From Spirochaetales bacterium Spiro_05 (GTDB lineage Bacteria > Spirochaetota > Spirochaetia > Sphaerochaetales > Sphaerochaetaceae), in contig LVBG01000001.1 of the NCBI GenBank assembly GCA_001603115.1, positions 1-49,410 on the forward strand: 49,410 bases of DNA, written 5' to 3'. The translations under genes were made by a program, and so were the position numbers. The notes beneath the pieces are model-generated. The model did not search any database and was not told the origin of the DNA. It saw only the letters and a list, made by a program, of their open reading frames with translations. Each line of letters opens with the position of its first letter. Position 1 is the first letter of the stretch. This document shows positions 24,818-31,856 of this stretch, one piece after another.

Positions 24818-25924
24818 ATGGTTACAACACTCTTGATCAGCATCGGGATCATCAGCCTCATCTCCGTCTTCCTTGCCCTCTTGATGGTCATCGCAGATGC
24901 CACCATCGGCAACTATGGTACCGTCAAGATCTCAATCAATGACGGGACCAAAGAGCTGGAAGTCAGGGGAGGGCAACCGCTTCTCAAGGCTCTCAACCAA
25001 GAAGGGGTGTTCATTCCTTCCGCCTGCGGTGGCCGCGGCAGCTGTGGCATGTGCAAAGTACGGGTGGTGCAAGGAGGCGGTGAGTATCTGCCCACCGAGC
25101 TTCCTTGGATCAACGAGGAGGAGAAAAAAAACCAGGTCCGTCTCTCCTGCCAATTCAAGGTAAAAACTGACGTTGCAATTGTCATTCCTGAAGAGCTCTT
25201 CTCTGTCAGGGAGTACACAACGGTAGTGGAGAAGATCCGGGACCTTACCCATGACATCAAGGAAGTAACCCTGCTCTTGAAAGACCCAGCCAAAATCTCC
25301 CCTAAAGCCGGCCAATATGTCCAGTTCATGGTACCCGAGTATGAGCTGACGGATGAGAGTGTATATCGTGCCTACTCCATTGCCTCCCCTCCTGGGGACA
25401 GCAGCCGTGTGGAGCTGGAGATCCGCCTCGTTCCCAATGGCATCTGCACCACCTATGTGCACAAGCATCTCAAGGAGGGTGATACGGTTACCATCAATGG
25501 TCCCTATGGAGACTTCTACCTCAGGGATACCGACAGGAACATCATCTTCATTGCAGGTGGATCGGGAATGGCTCCCATCAAGTCGATGCTGCTGGATATG
25601 GAAAAGCAAGGGAATACCCGCAAGGCTGCCTACTTCTTCGGCGCTCGCTCAAAACGAGATCTCTTCCTGCTTGATGAGATGCGGGAACTTGAGAAAAAGA
25701 TGCCCAACTTCACCTTCATACCCGCCCTCAGCGAACCCCAACCGGAGGACAACTGGGATGGAGAAGTGGGTCTCATCACCGATGTGGTGCGCAGGATGAC
25801 CAAGGACGGCAGCAACAGCGAGGCGTACCTGTGCGGAAGCCCGGGCATGATCAACGCGTGCATCACGGTGCTCAACGAGCTGGGCGTGCTTCCCGAGAAC
25901 ATCTTCTACGACAAATTCTCATAA
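24818..25924 (+). CDS. nqrF: Na+-translocating NADH:quinone oxidoreductase subunit F
   Basis: This 368-residue subunit is the NADH entry point. It has one N-terminal membrane helix (about residues 3-26) and a plant-type 2Fe-2S domain with Cys70, Cys76, Cys79 and Cys111. A ferredoxin-reductase module follows, with RAYSIASPP for FAD and IAGGSGMAPIKS for NADH. NqrF is not part of Rnf complexes, so this gene identifies the cluster as Nqr. It starts 10 bp after nqrE. Confidence 0.95.
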   Translation: MVTTLLISIGIISLISVFLALLMVIADATIGNYGTVKISINDGTKELEVRGGQPLLKALNQEGVFIPSACGGRGSCGMCKVRVVQGGGEYLPTELPWINEEEKKNQVRLSCQFKVKTDVAIVIPEELFSVREYTTVVEKIRDLTHDIKEVTLLLKDPAKISPKAGQYVQFMVPEYELTDESVYRAYSIASPPGDSSRVELEIRLVPNGICTTYVHKHLKEGDTVTINGPYGDFYLRDTDRNIIFIAGGSGMAPIKSMLLDMEKQGNTRKAAYFFGARSKRDLFLLDEMRELEKKMPNFTFIPALSEPQPEDNWDGEVGLITDVVRRMTKDGSNSEAYLCGSPGMINACITVLNELGVLPENIFYDKFS

Positions 25925-25937
25925 GAAGGAGCTGAGC

Positions 25938-26411
25938 GTGAAACAGACACCCGAGTATGACAAGATACAGGAGAATATGAGAAAAGGGGTCATCACCCTT
26001 GATGGATTTCTTGGTGACGACACGCGCAAGTTGGTGGATATCATTGCCGAAGACACCTTTGCCATCCATACCCATCATACGACCAAGGAAGCCATTGCCA
26101 GCAGGATGGAGTACTTCCGCAAGGAAGGGGAGCTAGGGCTTGGGGAACCCATTACCGTCGATGGCAAGTTTGAGGTGCGGGTCGATTCGGTCCGTGGCCT
26201 TCTCCCCTCCCCCTTTGGCGGGCCTGGCATGTATGCCAAGGTCAACACCTCTGTGTTGAATAAAACCAGTGGGAAGAGCATCGTCTATACCGACCTGCAT
26301 ATCCATTTCATCAAGGACCATGGGTTCTTTGAAGGAAAAGGATCACCCTTCCGACTGGAACCCAAGGACCTGATTGAAATTTTGGAAGTGCCGCGAACCG
26401 AGGAGGAGTAA
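25938..26411 (+). CDS. Unrecognised protein encoded immediately after nqrF
   Basis: This 157-residue soluble protein starts at GTG 25938 behind an AAGGAG ribosome-binding site, 13 bp after nqrF. I do not recognise the family. Histidines cluster in THHTTKEA near residue 46 and TDLHIHFIKDHGFF near residue 125. The segment RGLLPSPFGGPGMYAKVN is proline and glycine rich and looks conserved in character. There is no signal peptide or membrane segment. Its place in the operon hints at a link with Nqr, but this is only positional. Confidence 0.75.
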   Translation: MKQTPEYDKIQENMRKGVITLDGFLGDDTRKLVDIIAEDTFAIHTHHTTKEAIASRMEYFRKEGELGLGEPITVDGKFEVRVDSVRGLLPSPFGGPGMYAKVNTSVLNKTSGKSIVYTDLHIHFIKDHGFFEGKGSPFRLEPKDLIEILEVPRTEEE

Positions 26412-26765
26412 GTGTTGTATCTCCTGTTGAAAACAGGCATCTCAGCACTTATCCTCGTAGCAGTGAGTGAGGTGGCAAAACGAAGCTCGATTTTTGGAGC
26501 GCTCATAGCTTCCTTGCCCCTTACCTCCCTTTTGGCCATCCTTTGGATGCGTTGGGAGAAGGCAGAGACAAAGGCCATTGCAGACCTCTCGCAATCGATA
26601 TTTTACCTTGTCCTGCCTTCCCTCGCCTTCTTTTTCCTCTTCCCTCTATTCTTGAATCGAGGCATGCACTTCTGGCTGAGCATTTCGCTTGCAGTAGGAG
26701 TAACCATCGCCTTGTACTTGCTAATGCTCATCCTGCTCCATGCTTTTTCCAATCCCATCAGATGA
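26412..26765 (+). CDS. Small membrane protein, DUF3147-like
   Basis: This 117-residue protein has four hydrophobic segments and begins with a pattern (LLKTGISALILVAVSEVAKR, then GALIASLPLTSLLAILWM) that I associate with DUF3147 membrane proteins. It starts at GTG 26412 directly after the previous stop, with an AGGAGGAG sequence just upstream. A TTG three bases later is an alternative. The function is unknown. Confidence 0.72.
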   Translation: MLYLLLKTGISALILVAVSEVAKRSSIFGALIASLPLTSLLAILWMRWEKAETKAIADLSQSIFYLVLPSLAFFFLFPLFLNRGMHFWLSISLAVGVTIALYLLMLILLHAFSNPIR

Positions 26766-26792
26766 GCAGGCAAAGAGGTTCACCATCTGATG
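26756..26792. repeat. Inverted repeat at the end of the DUF3147-like gene
   Basis: CATCAGATG (26756-26764) and CATCTGATG (26784-26792) are exact complements separated by 19 bases, overlapping the stop codon. There is no T run, so it is not a standard terminator. It may be an mRNA hairpin or chance. Confidence 0.35.
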
Positions 26793-26824
26793 CAAATCTG
26801 GTACCATGGCCGGCGGAGGACGCA

Positions 26825-27526
26825 ATGAACAACTTGGCAGTCATTTCACTCGGGGGTTCCATCATAGCTCCGGACAAGGTCGACTCTGCATTTCTGAAGC
26901 AGTTGAACCAGGAGCTGAGGACCTATCTGAAACAAGATAAAAGCAGGAAAATCATTTTGGTGTGTGGCGGAGGGGCTCCTGCGCGGGTCTACCAAGACGC
27001 CATGCGTGCCATCAAGGAAGACATCGACAGCGAGGAGCTGGACTGGCTGGGCATCAGGGCAACCCATCTCAACGGGCAGCTGGTGAAGGCTATGCTCTCA
27101 GATCTTTGCACCGACAACCTTGTCACCGACCCCACCGGCCACATCAACTTCCGTGGACAGGTATTGGTGGCTGCTGGCTGGAAACCAGGTTTTTCCACTG
27201 ACAACGATGCAGTCATCCTTGCTGAGCGCTTTGAAGGCAAGCTCATCATCAATCTGAGCAACATTGCAAAAGTCTATACTGATGATCCCAAAAAGAATCC
27301 TGATGCAAAGCCCCTGGATTCCATAACGTGGGCTGAGTATCGTGCAATGGTCGGCGATAGCTGGACCCCTGGCAAGAGCACACCATTCGATCCCATTGCC
27401 AGTGCAAGGGCTGAGAAGATGAAGATGCGCGTAGTCTGCGCAGACGGAAGGAACATCCCCAACACGATGGATATCCTGTACGGCAGGTCTTTCTTCGGTA
27501 CGCTTATCGGAAGCGAGAACGCTTGA
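26825..27526 (+). CDS. pyrH: UMP kinase, archaeal type (amino acid kinase family)
   Basis: This 233-residue amino-acid-kinase-fold enzyme has the N-terminal VISLGGSIIAP and VCGGGAPARVYQD phosphate-binding loops, then TDNDAVILAERF and YTDDPKKNPDAKPLDS. The last segment, with the absence of the standard bacterial PyrH pattern, points to the archaeal-type uridylate kinase subgroup, which would phosphorylate UMP to UDP. A GGAGG ribosome-binding site lies five bases before the ATG. Its 3' end overlaps the convergent radical SAM gene by 23 bp. Specificity is inferred from subfamily. Confidence 0.8.
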   Translation: MNNLAVISLGGSIIAPDKVDSAFLKQLNQELRTYLKQDKSRKIILVCGGGAPARVYQDAMRAIKEDIDSEELDWLGIRATHLNGQLVKAMLSDLCTDNLVTDPTGHINFRGQVLVAAGWKPGFSTDNDAVILAERFEGKLIINLSNIAKVYTDDPKKNPDAKPLDSITWAEYRAMVGDSWTPGKSTPFDPIASARAEKMKMRVVCADGRNIPNTMDILYGRSFFGTLIGSENA

Positions 27527-28490
27527 GCTGAAGAAAGCGTGGCAGGATGTTGGCAAAACTCTCGGGGAAAGGGTTGTCTTGGGTGAAATCGGGAATCCAA
27601 GACACATTTTCCCCCAGTTCCTGTACAAACCCCTCCTCAACATCCAACTCCTCCAAGAGAGCCAAGAGCGAGTCATACTCCTCTTCGGTGATGGGGGGAA
27701 AACTCGTATCACCCTTGGGAGGTTCGAATTGAACCATAAGGGACAGATAAGCCTGATGCTTCAAGGAGTGGGCAAAATATGCAAGCACTTCCTTGGTTGC
27801 TTCAAGAGTCTGGGGAAACACCAGATGCCTCACCAACATCCCTCTGAGCCGTCCGGAAGCATCTATCTGTGTACTGAGCTTTCTTGTCTTCAGAAACTCC
27901 ATCACATCCTTGATCATCTTGGCATACAGCCCAAGGCCACAAAATTTTGCTGCCACCTGCCTATCGAGCGTCTTTACATCAATGAGGTAGAGATTGACAT
28001 GCGGATCGATGAGCTTCAGGCCCTCTATCGATTCAAACCCACTGCTGTTCCAAACCACATCGAGTGTCAGGCCCTCTTTCCGTGCAAGCTGCAAGGCCTC
28101 GATGATCGACGGGATGAAGTGGGTTCCGGTAACCATATTGATATTGGTCGCCCCCATCTCCTGCAGATCGATCATCACCAGCGCAAGTTCCTCAATGCTG
28201 AGCTCAATACCAAGAGCAGGGCTCCCATCGTCACCCTTGTTGGAAATCTGATGATTCTGGCAGAATGCACAGTGCAAGGGACAGCCACTGAAGAAGATCA
28301 TCCCCGATCCATGTTCACCGGTTACCGGCGGTTCCTCCCCCTTATGCAAGCCTGACCATGCTATGCGGACAGTGGAGGTCTCCCCACAGCGGCCACGCTC
28401 TCCCGCGAGACGGTCAACTTCACAGTAATTAGGACACAGACGACAATGCTGATACGCCTCAGTGGCAGGATACTCAAAAAAAGTGGTCAT
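27504..28490 (-). CDS. Radical SAM protein (PflA-like activating-enzyme type)
   Basis: This 328-residue protein has the radical SAM cluster motif GCPLHCAFC at Cys70, Cys74 and Cys77, for a 4Fe-4S centre that cleaves SAM. Four further cysteines in the N-terminal 35 residues (Cys16, Cys19, Cys23, Cys35) may bind a second cluster or zinc. This layout is typical of PflA-related proteins of unknown substrate. The ATG at 28490 is used, though no clear ribosome-binding site precedes it. The 3' end overlaps pyrH by 23 bp. Confidence 0.85.
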   Translation of the reverse strand: MTTFFEYPATEAYQHCRLCPNYCEVDRLAGERGRCGETSTVRIAWSGLHKGEEPPVTGEHGSGMIFFSGCPLHCAFCQNHQISNKGDDGSPALGIELSIEELALVMIDLQEMGATNINMVTGTHFIPSIIEALQLARKEGLTLDVVWNSSGFESIEGLKLIDPHVNLYLIDVKTLDRQVAAKFCGLGLYAKMIKDVMEFLKTRKLSTQIDASGRLRGMLVRHLVFPQTLEATKEVLAYFAHSLKHQAYLSLMVQFEPPKGDTSFPPITEEEYDSLLALLEELDVEEGFVQELGENVSWIPDFTQDNPFPESFANILPRFLQLKRSRFR

Positions 28491-28580
28491 GGGCAAAGTG
28501 TACAGAAAACACCTGCTTCATGACCAGTGGATACGTATATTTAGTTATTCTTCCCTTCTAGTATTCTTTTTTCGGTATAG

Positions 28581-28586
28581 TATAAT
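28581..28586 (+). promoter_or_regulatory. Candidate -10 element upstream of the patatin gene
   Basis: TATAAT lies 77 bp before the patatin start in an AT-rich divergent spacer. No good -35 element is found at the usual distance. Confidence 0.3.
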
Positions 28587-28662
28587 AACAAATAATCAAA
28601 CCTGTTTCGCATCACGAGCAAGAACGCTTGACCGGCAGGGGCAAATTCACCACTCTTATAGC

Positions 28663-29931
28663 ATGGCTTTATGGGATCTCAAGCAAAAAGCACCCTCTCC
28701 CCAGCAGGAAGAACGATTCATCCTCTCCATTGACGGAGGTGGGATGCGCGGCATCATTCCTGCAGTGCTGCTTGCAAAACTTGCATCCCTTCTGGAAAAC
28801 CTGGGGGACAACCGTCCCCTGTACGCACATTTTGACCTGATCGCCGGCACCTCTACAGGAGGCCTGCTGGCCCTTGCTCTGGGTGTTCCGGTCGAAAAAT
28901 CCAACCTTGTTGTGGATAGCCGGTTCATCAGCTACATCTATGAGCAGCAGGAGCGAAGTTTCTGGGAAAAACTGAGAGGCAAGATAGAGGAGGAGATCCT
29001 CTTGGGAACCCTCCCCTTCGGGGTTGATGTGTCTACCTTGGAAGCTCTCTATCTGAAGCAGGGGAAGCAGATTTTCCCCAAAAGCCAGGGACGGATTTTC
29101 AGCCAGATATTCATCGACAAATATGATGAAGCTCCTCTTGAACGCTTCCTCAAGCATATTTTCAAGGATATTCCACTTTCAGAGGCGGTTGTCCCTACTT
29201 TGGTTGTCTCCTACGACGCATCCAATGGGAAGCCGTTTCTCATCAGTTCCATGGACTCCCATCAGTTTCTCTTCTGGGAAGCAGCCAGGGCTACCAGTGC
29301 AGCTCCCACCTTTTTCAAGCCTGCCTACCTCTATGACCGTCAGGAGCAATTGATGCAAACCCTGATCGATGGCGGAGTGGTGGCGAACAACCCTACGCTT
29401 TTTGCCTATAAGGAAGCAAAGAAGCTCTATCCGGATTGCAAGAAATTTCATATTCTCAGCCTCTCGACTGCCAGCAGTGACTTCACTTTCACCGTCAGCG
29501 GTGCTGGAACGGGTGTCATTGGGTGGATCGACCCTGCAAAGGGTGCCCCAATCCAGAAAATCTATGCCACCTCCCAGATGCAGGTGGTTGACCAGATAGC
29601 TCCTATGATCGAGGACATAGCCTATACGAGAGTACATGGGACCTTGGGCGAAGAGTATAAGCTCGATGCGACAAACCCTCTGGCCCTCGCTTCCATGAGC
29701 CAAGGCGCACTGCAGATATTCCAGGAGAATGAGGAAGCGATACAAAGCTTCGCAGGGAAGCTGGCCAAACGCATCAAATTTGATCAGCTTGAGCTGGGGC
29801 CAAAAGAAGTGGTGGTACCGGAGCAGAAGCAAGAGCTCTACCTCCCACCGCCAGAGCTTTCACACAACAGCGCCCTCTCTTCCTACTACTCCTTCTTGCA
29901 ACGATATCATCTGGACGAGGAGAAATCATGA
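28663..29931 (+). CDS. Patatin-like phospholipase
   Basis: This 422-residue lipase of the patatin family has an oxyanion-hole loop DGGGMRG at residues 24-30. The nucleophile motif is GTSTGG with Ser64, and the catalytic Asp236 is in DGG, giving a Ser-Asp dyad. The C-terminal 80 residues lie outside the catalytic domain and end in a proline-rich stretch. The ATG at 28663 starts just before the domain but lacks a clear ribosome-binding site. It is coupled by ATGA to a small unknown gene. CBASS phospholipases look similar, but no nucleotide cyclase gene is present. Confidence 0.88.
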   Translation: MALWDLKQKAPSPQQEERFILSIDGGGMRGIIPAVLLAKLASLLENLGDNRPLYAHFDLIAGTSTGGLLALALGVPVEKSNLVVDSRFISYIYEQQERSFWEKLRGKIEEEILLGTLPFGVDVSTLEALYLKQGKQIFPKSQGRIFSQIFIDKYDEAPLERFLKHIFKDIPLSEAVVPTLVVSYDASNGKPFLISSMDSHQFLFWEAARATSAAPTFFKPAYLYDRQEQLMQTLIDGGVVANNPTLFAYKEAKKLYPDCKKFHILSLSTASSDFTFTVSGAGTGVIGWIDPAKGAPIQKIYATSQMQVVDQIAPMIEDIAYTRVHGTLGEEYKLDATNPLALASMSQGALQIFQENEEAIQSFAGKLAKRIKFDQLELGPKEVVVPEQKQELYLPPPELSHNSALSSYYSFLQRYHLDEEKS

Positions 29932-30338
29932 GCACCCATCCCAAGCAAGTTGCATTGGAAGGGGTCCTGAGAAAGCTTTTTGACGATCTGGATCACTTTC
30001 TTGAAGATACCTTCCACGAACGCTATCCATTGCACCCCAATCGGCCGGCACGAGGAAAAGCTGCATCGGTAGCATACGATGGGCTCTTTTCCACCGGCAC
30101 GCAGTTCACCCTCGGCTATGGGAGCAAACATGGAAGGGGATACATTGTGTCGGTGGAAATCAGAACGCTGTCTCGCGTCAAAGATGAGGACAAGCAAGAG
30201 ATCGAAGAGGCTGCCATGAACTACCTGCGTTCACGAATCAAGACGTACTTCCCTGATCGAAAGATTGAGCTGAAACAGGATGGGAACGTCTATAAGTTGG
30301 TTGGGGACTTTTCGCTCGGCTCCTCAAGCAACGCATAG
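29928..30338 (+). CDS. Unknown partner protein translationally coupled to the patatin
   Basis: This 136-residue protein is not a family I recognise. It has an amphipathic acidic N-terminal helix (LRKLFDDLDHFLEDTF) and a central glycine-rich strand region (TQFTLGYGSKHGRGYIVSVE). A charged helix and a final strand pair follow. No signal peptide or membrane segment is seen. Its start overlaps the patatin stop (ATGA), so the two are probably made together and may act as a pair. Its 3' end overlaps the convergent nucleosidase gene by 49 bp. Confidence 0.75.
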   Translation: MSTHPKQVALEGVLRKLFDDLDHFLEDTFHERYPLHPNRPARGKAASVAYDGLFSTGTQFTLGYGSKHGRGYIVSVEIRTLSRVKDEDKQEIEEAAMNYLRSRIKTYFPDRKIELKQDGNVYKLVGDFSLGSSSNA

Positions 30339-30958
30339 AGACCTCGAGCAAGCTTTGCTCGGGCCTCCTCGGCAAAGAGAGCAAACCTCTTGGGCCGATT
30401 GCCCTGTGCATCATCGCTGACGACGCGAAGCAGGGAGCAGGGAAGCCGGTGCATGTGTGAGGCCAGGGCAACCGAATATCCTTCCATATCGGCAAGGCCT
30501 ATCCCCAAGGTTGTTGCAAGCTCCGGCTGCGACTCGCGCTCAGATCTGAGCAGGAACCGGTCAGCGGTCCCGAATACCGTAGGTGTAAACCCCTCGATCG
30601 AGGGTGCAAACAAATCCAAGGTCCCTTTCGTGATCGCTGCTTCGGGGCCAAAGGTATCTCCCCAACCCAACTTGAAGCGACGGAGGTCGAGATCGTACTG
30701 CACCACCTTGGATGCGATTACTGCAGCACCTATTTCCAGGCTCGGATCGACACCCCCACCAAAACCCAGTAGGATGACCTGCTTAGGTTGGAAGGTGTGA
30801 ATCGCCTGCTGGACAGCAAGAGCACTTACCACCTTGCCAACCCCGACAAGGGTGCCGAGTACTCGTTTTCCTGCAATCGAAACCGGCTCATCCAATTTTG
30901 TTAGGATTCCTTCCAATTCATGTCTCAAGGGTGCAACCACCAGGACATCAAGCTCCAT
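30290..30958 (-). CDS. Nucleoside phosphorylase/nucleosidase family protein (MTA/SAH nucleosidase-like)
   Basis: This 222-residue protein has the PNP/UDP fold signature: VVAPLRHELEGI at the start, LLGFGGGVDPSLEIGAAVIA in the middle and the nucleoside-binding ADMEGYSVA followed by VVSDDA. It is most like MTA/SAH nucleosidases or futalosine hydrolases, which release adenine or hypoxanthine. The ATG at 30958 is chosen because the fold begins there and an AGAAAGGTG sequence precedes it. It overlaps the pyridoxal kinase gene by 11 bp. Confidence 0.82.
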   Translation of the reverse strand: MELDVLVVAPLRHELEGILTKLDEPVSIAGKRVLGTLVGVGKVVSALAVQQAIHTFQPKQVILLGFGGGVDPSLEIGAAVIASKVVQYDLDLRRFKLGWGDTFGPEAAITKGTLDLFAPSIEGFTPTVFGTADRFLLRSERESQPELATTLGIGLADMEGYSVALASHMHRLPCSLLRVVSDDAQGNRPKRFALFAEEARAKLARGLYALLEEPSEKSPTNL

Positions 30959-31790
30959 AGGGCACCTTTCTCCGGGCAAGGTCTGCAAAAATGAGCGAAG
31001 GCATAACCCCATGGCGGCGTTCATAGCCTGCGAGGAGTGTGCGTTCGATTGCAAGGGATGTATAGGTGGCAGAAGCCATTACCGATGTTCGGAAGGACTC
31101 CTTATTAAGCAAATGCCCAAGCAGGAGACTGGCGAAGAGATCGCCGCATCCAGGATAGGATGCATTCAAGTGCTGATAGGGAACCAAAAACTCTTGCCCT
31201 TGGTCAGAACAGGCAATAGCCTTGCCTGAAGAGAGGTTCACACTGGTGATGGCTACCTTTGCCTTGGTTTGTAAGGATAGCTTCCTTGCCCAGGAAAGTG
31301 CTGTTTCTTCATCAAGTTGCACCTGATAGGGTTCTCCAAGAAGCAGGGCTGCCTCGGTGGCATTGGGCGTGAGGACATCGGCATCACAGGCAAGGATGCG
31401 CATCGCCTCGACGTCGGATTCCTTCATCGGCCCATACAGGCTTCCCTCATCGCCAAGGACAGGATCGACCAGCACCAAAGGGTTGGCGCGTGCACGTTGT
31501 GCTTGTATGAAAGCCCTGATCGAAAGCACCTGTTCGCTGCTTCCCAGAAAGCCTGTATAGATGGCATCGAACCCAAGGTCCAAGCTTTCCCATGCAGAAA
31601 GAATCTGTTTCAAGGCATCGGTAGTGTCGGTGAAGGTATAGGAAGAAAAGCCATCGGTCTGGCTGGAGAGCAAGGCCGTGGGAACCGGGCATGCTTCAAC
31701 GAGCATCACTTCCAGGGTGGGAAGCACGACGGTGAGTGAGCTTTTCGCATAGCAGCTCAAATCGTGGATGGCAGCACAGGTAGGCAACAT
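30948..31790 (-). CDS. Pyridoxal/pyridoxamine kinase
   Basis: This 280-residue kinase of the ribokinase superfamily begins with AAIHDLSCYAKSSLTVVLP and VPTALLSSQTDG, typical of PdxK/PdxY-type pyridoxal kinases. It has VLVDPVLGDEG and LTPNATEAALLLG in the middle and the anion-hole motif GCGD near residue 225. It should phosphorylate pyridoxal or pyridoxamine in the PLP salvage pathway. It is the first gene of a two-gene minus-strand operon. Confidence 0.85.
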   Translation of the reverse strand: MLPTCAAIHDLSCYAKSSLTVVLPTLEVMLVEACPVPTALLSSQTDGFSSYTFTDTTDALKQILSAWESLDLGFDAIYTGFLGSSEQVLSIRAFIQAQRARANPLVLVDPVLGDEGSLYGPMKESDVEAMRILACDADVLTPNATEAALLLGEPYQVQLDEETALSWARKLSLQTKAKVAITSVNLSSGKAIACSDQGQEFLVPYQHLNASYPGCGDLFASLLLGHLLNKESFRTSVMASATYTSLAIERTLLAGYERRHGVMPSLIFADLARRKVPYGA

Positions 31791-31832
31791 ACAACCACAC
31801 TAACGTACATCTGCAAACTAGGCAATATATGG

Positions 31833-31838
31833 TATACT
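31833..31838 (+). promoter_or_regulatory. Candidate -10 element of the phosphohexomutase gene
   Basis: TATACT lies 18 bp before the start codon at 31857. The -35 region is weak. Confidence 0.35.
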
Positions 31839-31856
31839 CGCCTCAGTGGAGGTCCT

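Noticed and set aside
22044..25924. Rnf complex
   Set aside because: Subunits B, D and E resemble Rnf proteins, but NqrF is present with its typical cysteines and reductase domain, and RnfB and RnfC are absent.
28663..30338. CBASS-like antiphage operon
   Set aside because: The patatin resembles CapV-type phospholipases, but no CD-NTase, Cap2 or Cap3 gene is adjacent and the partner protein looks like none of them.
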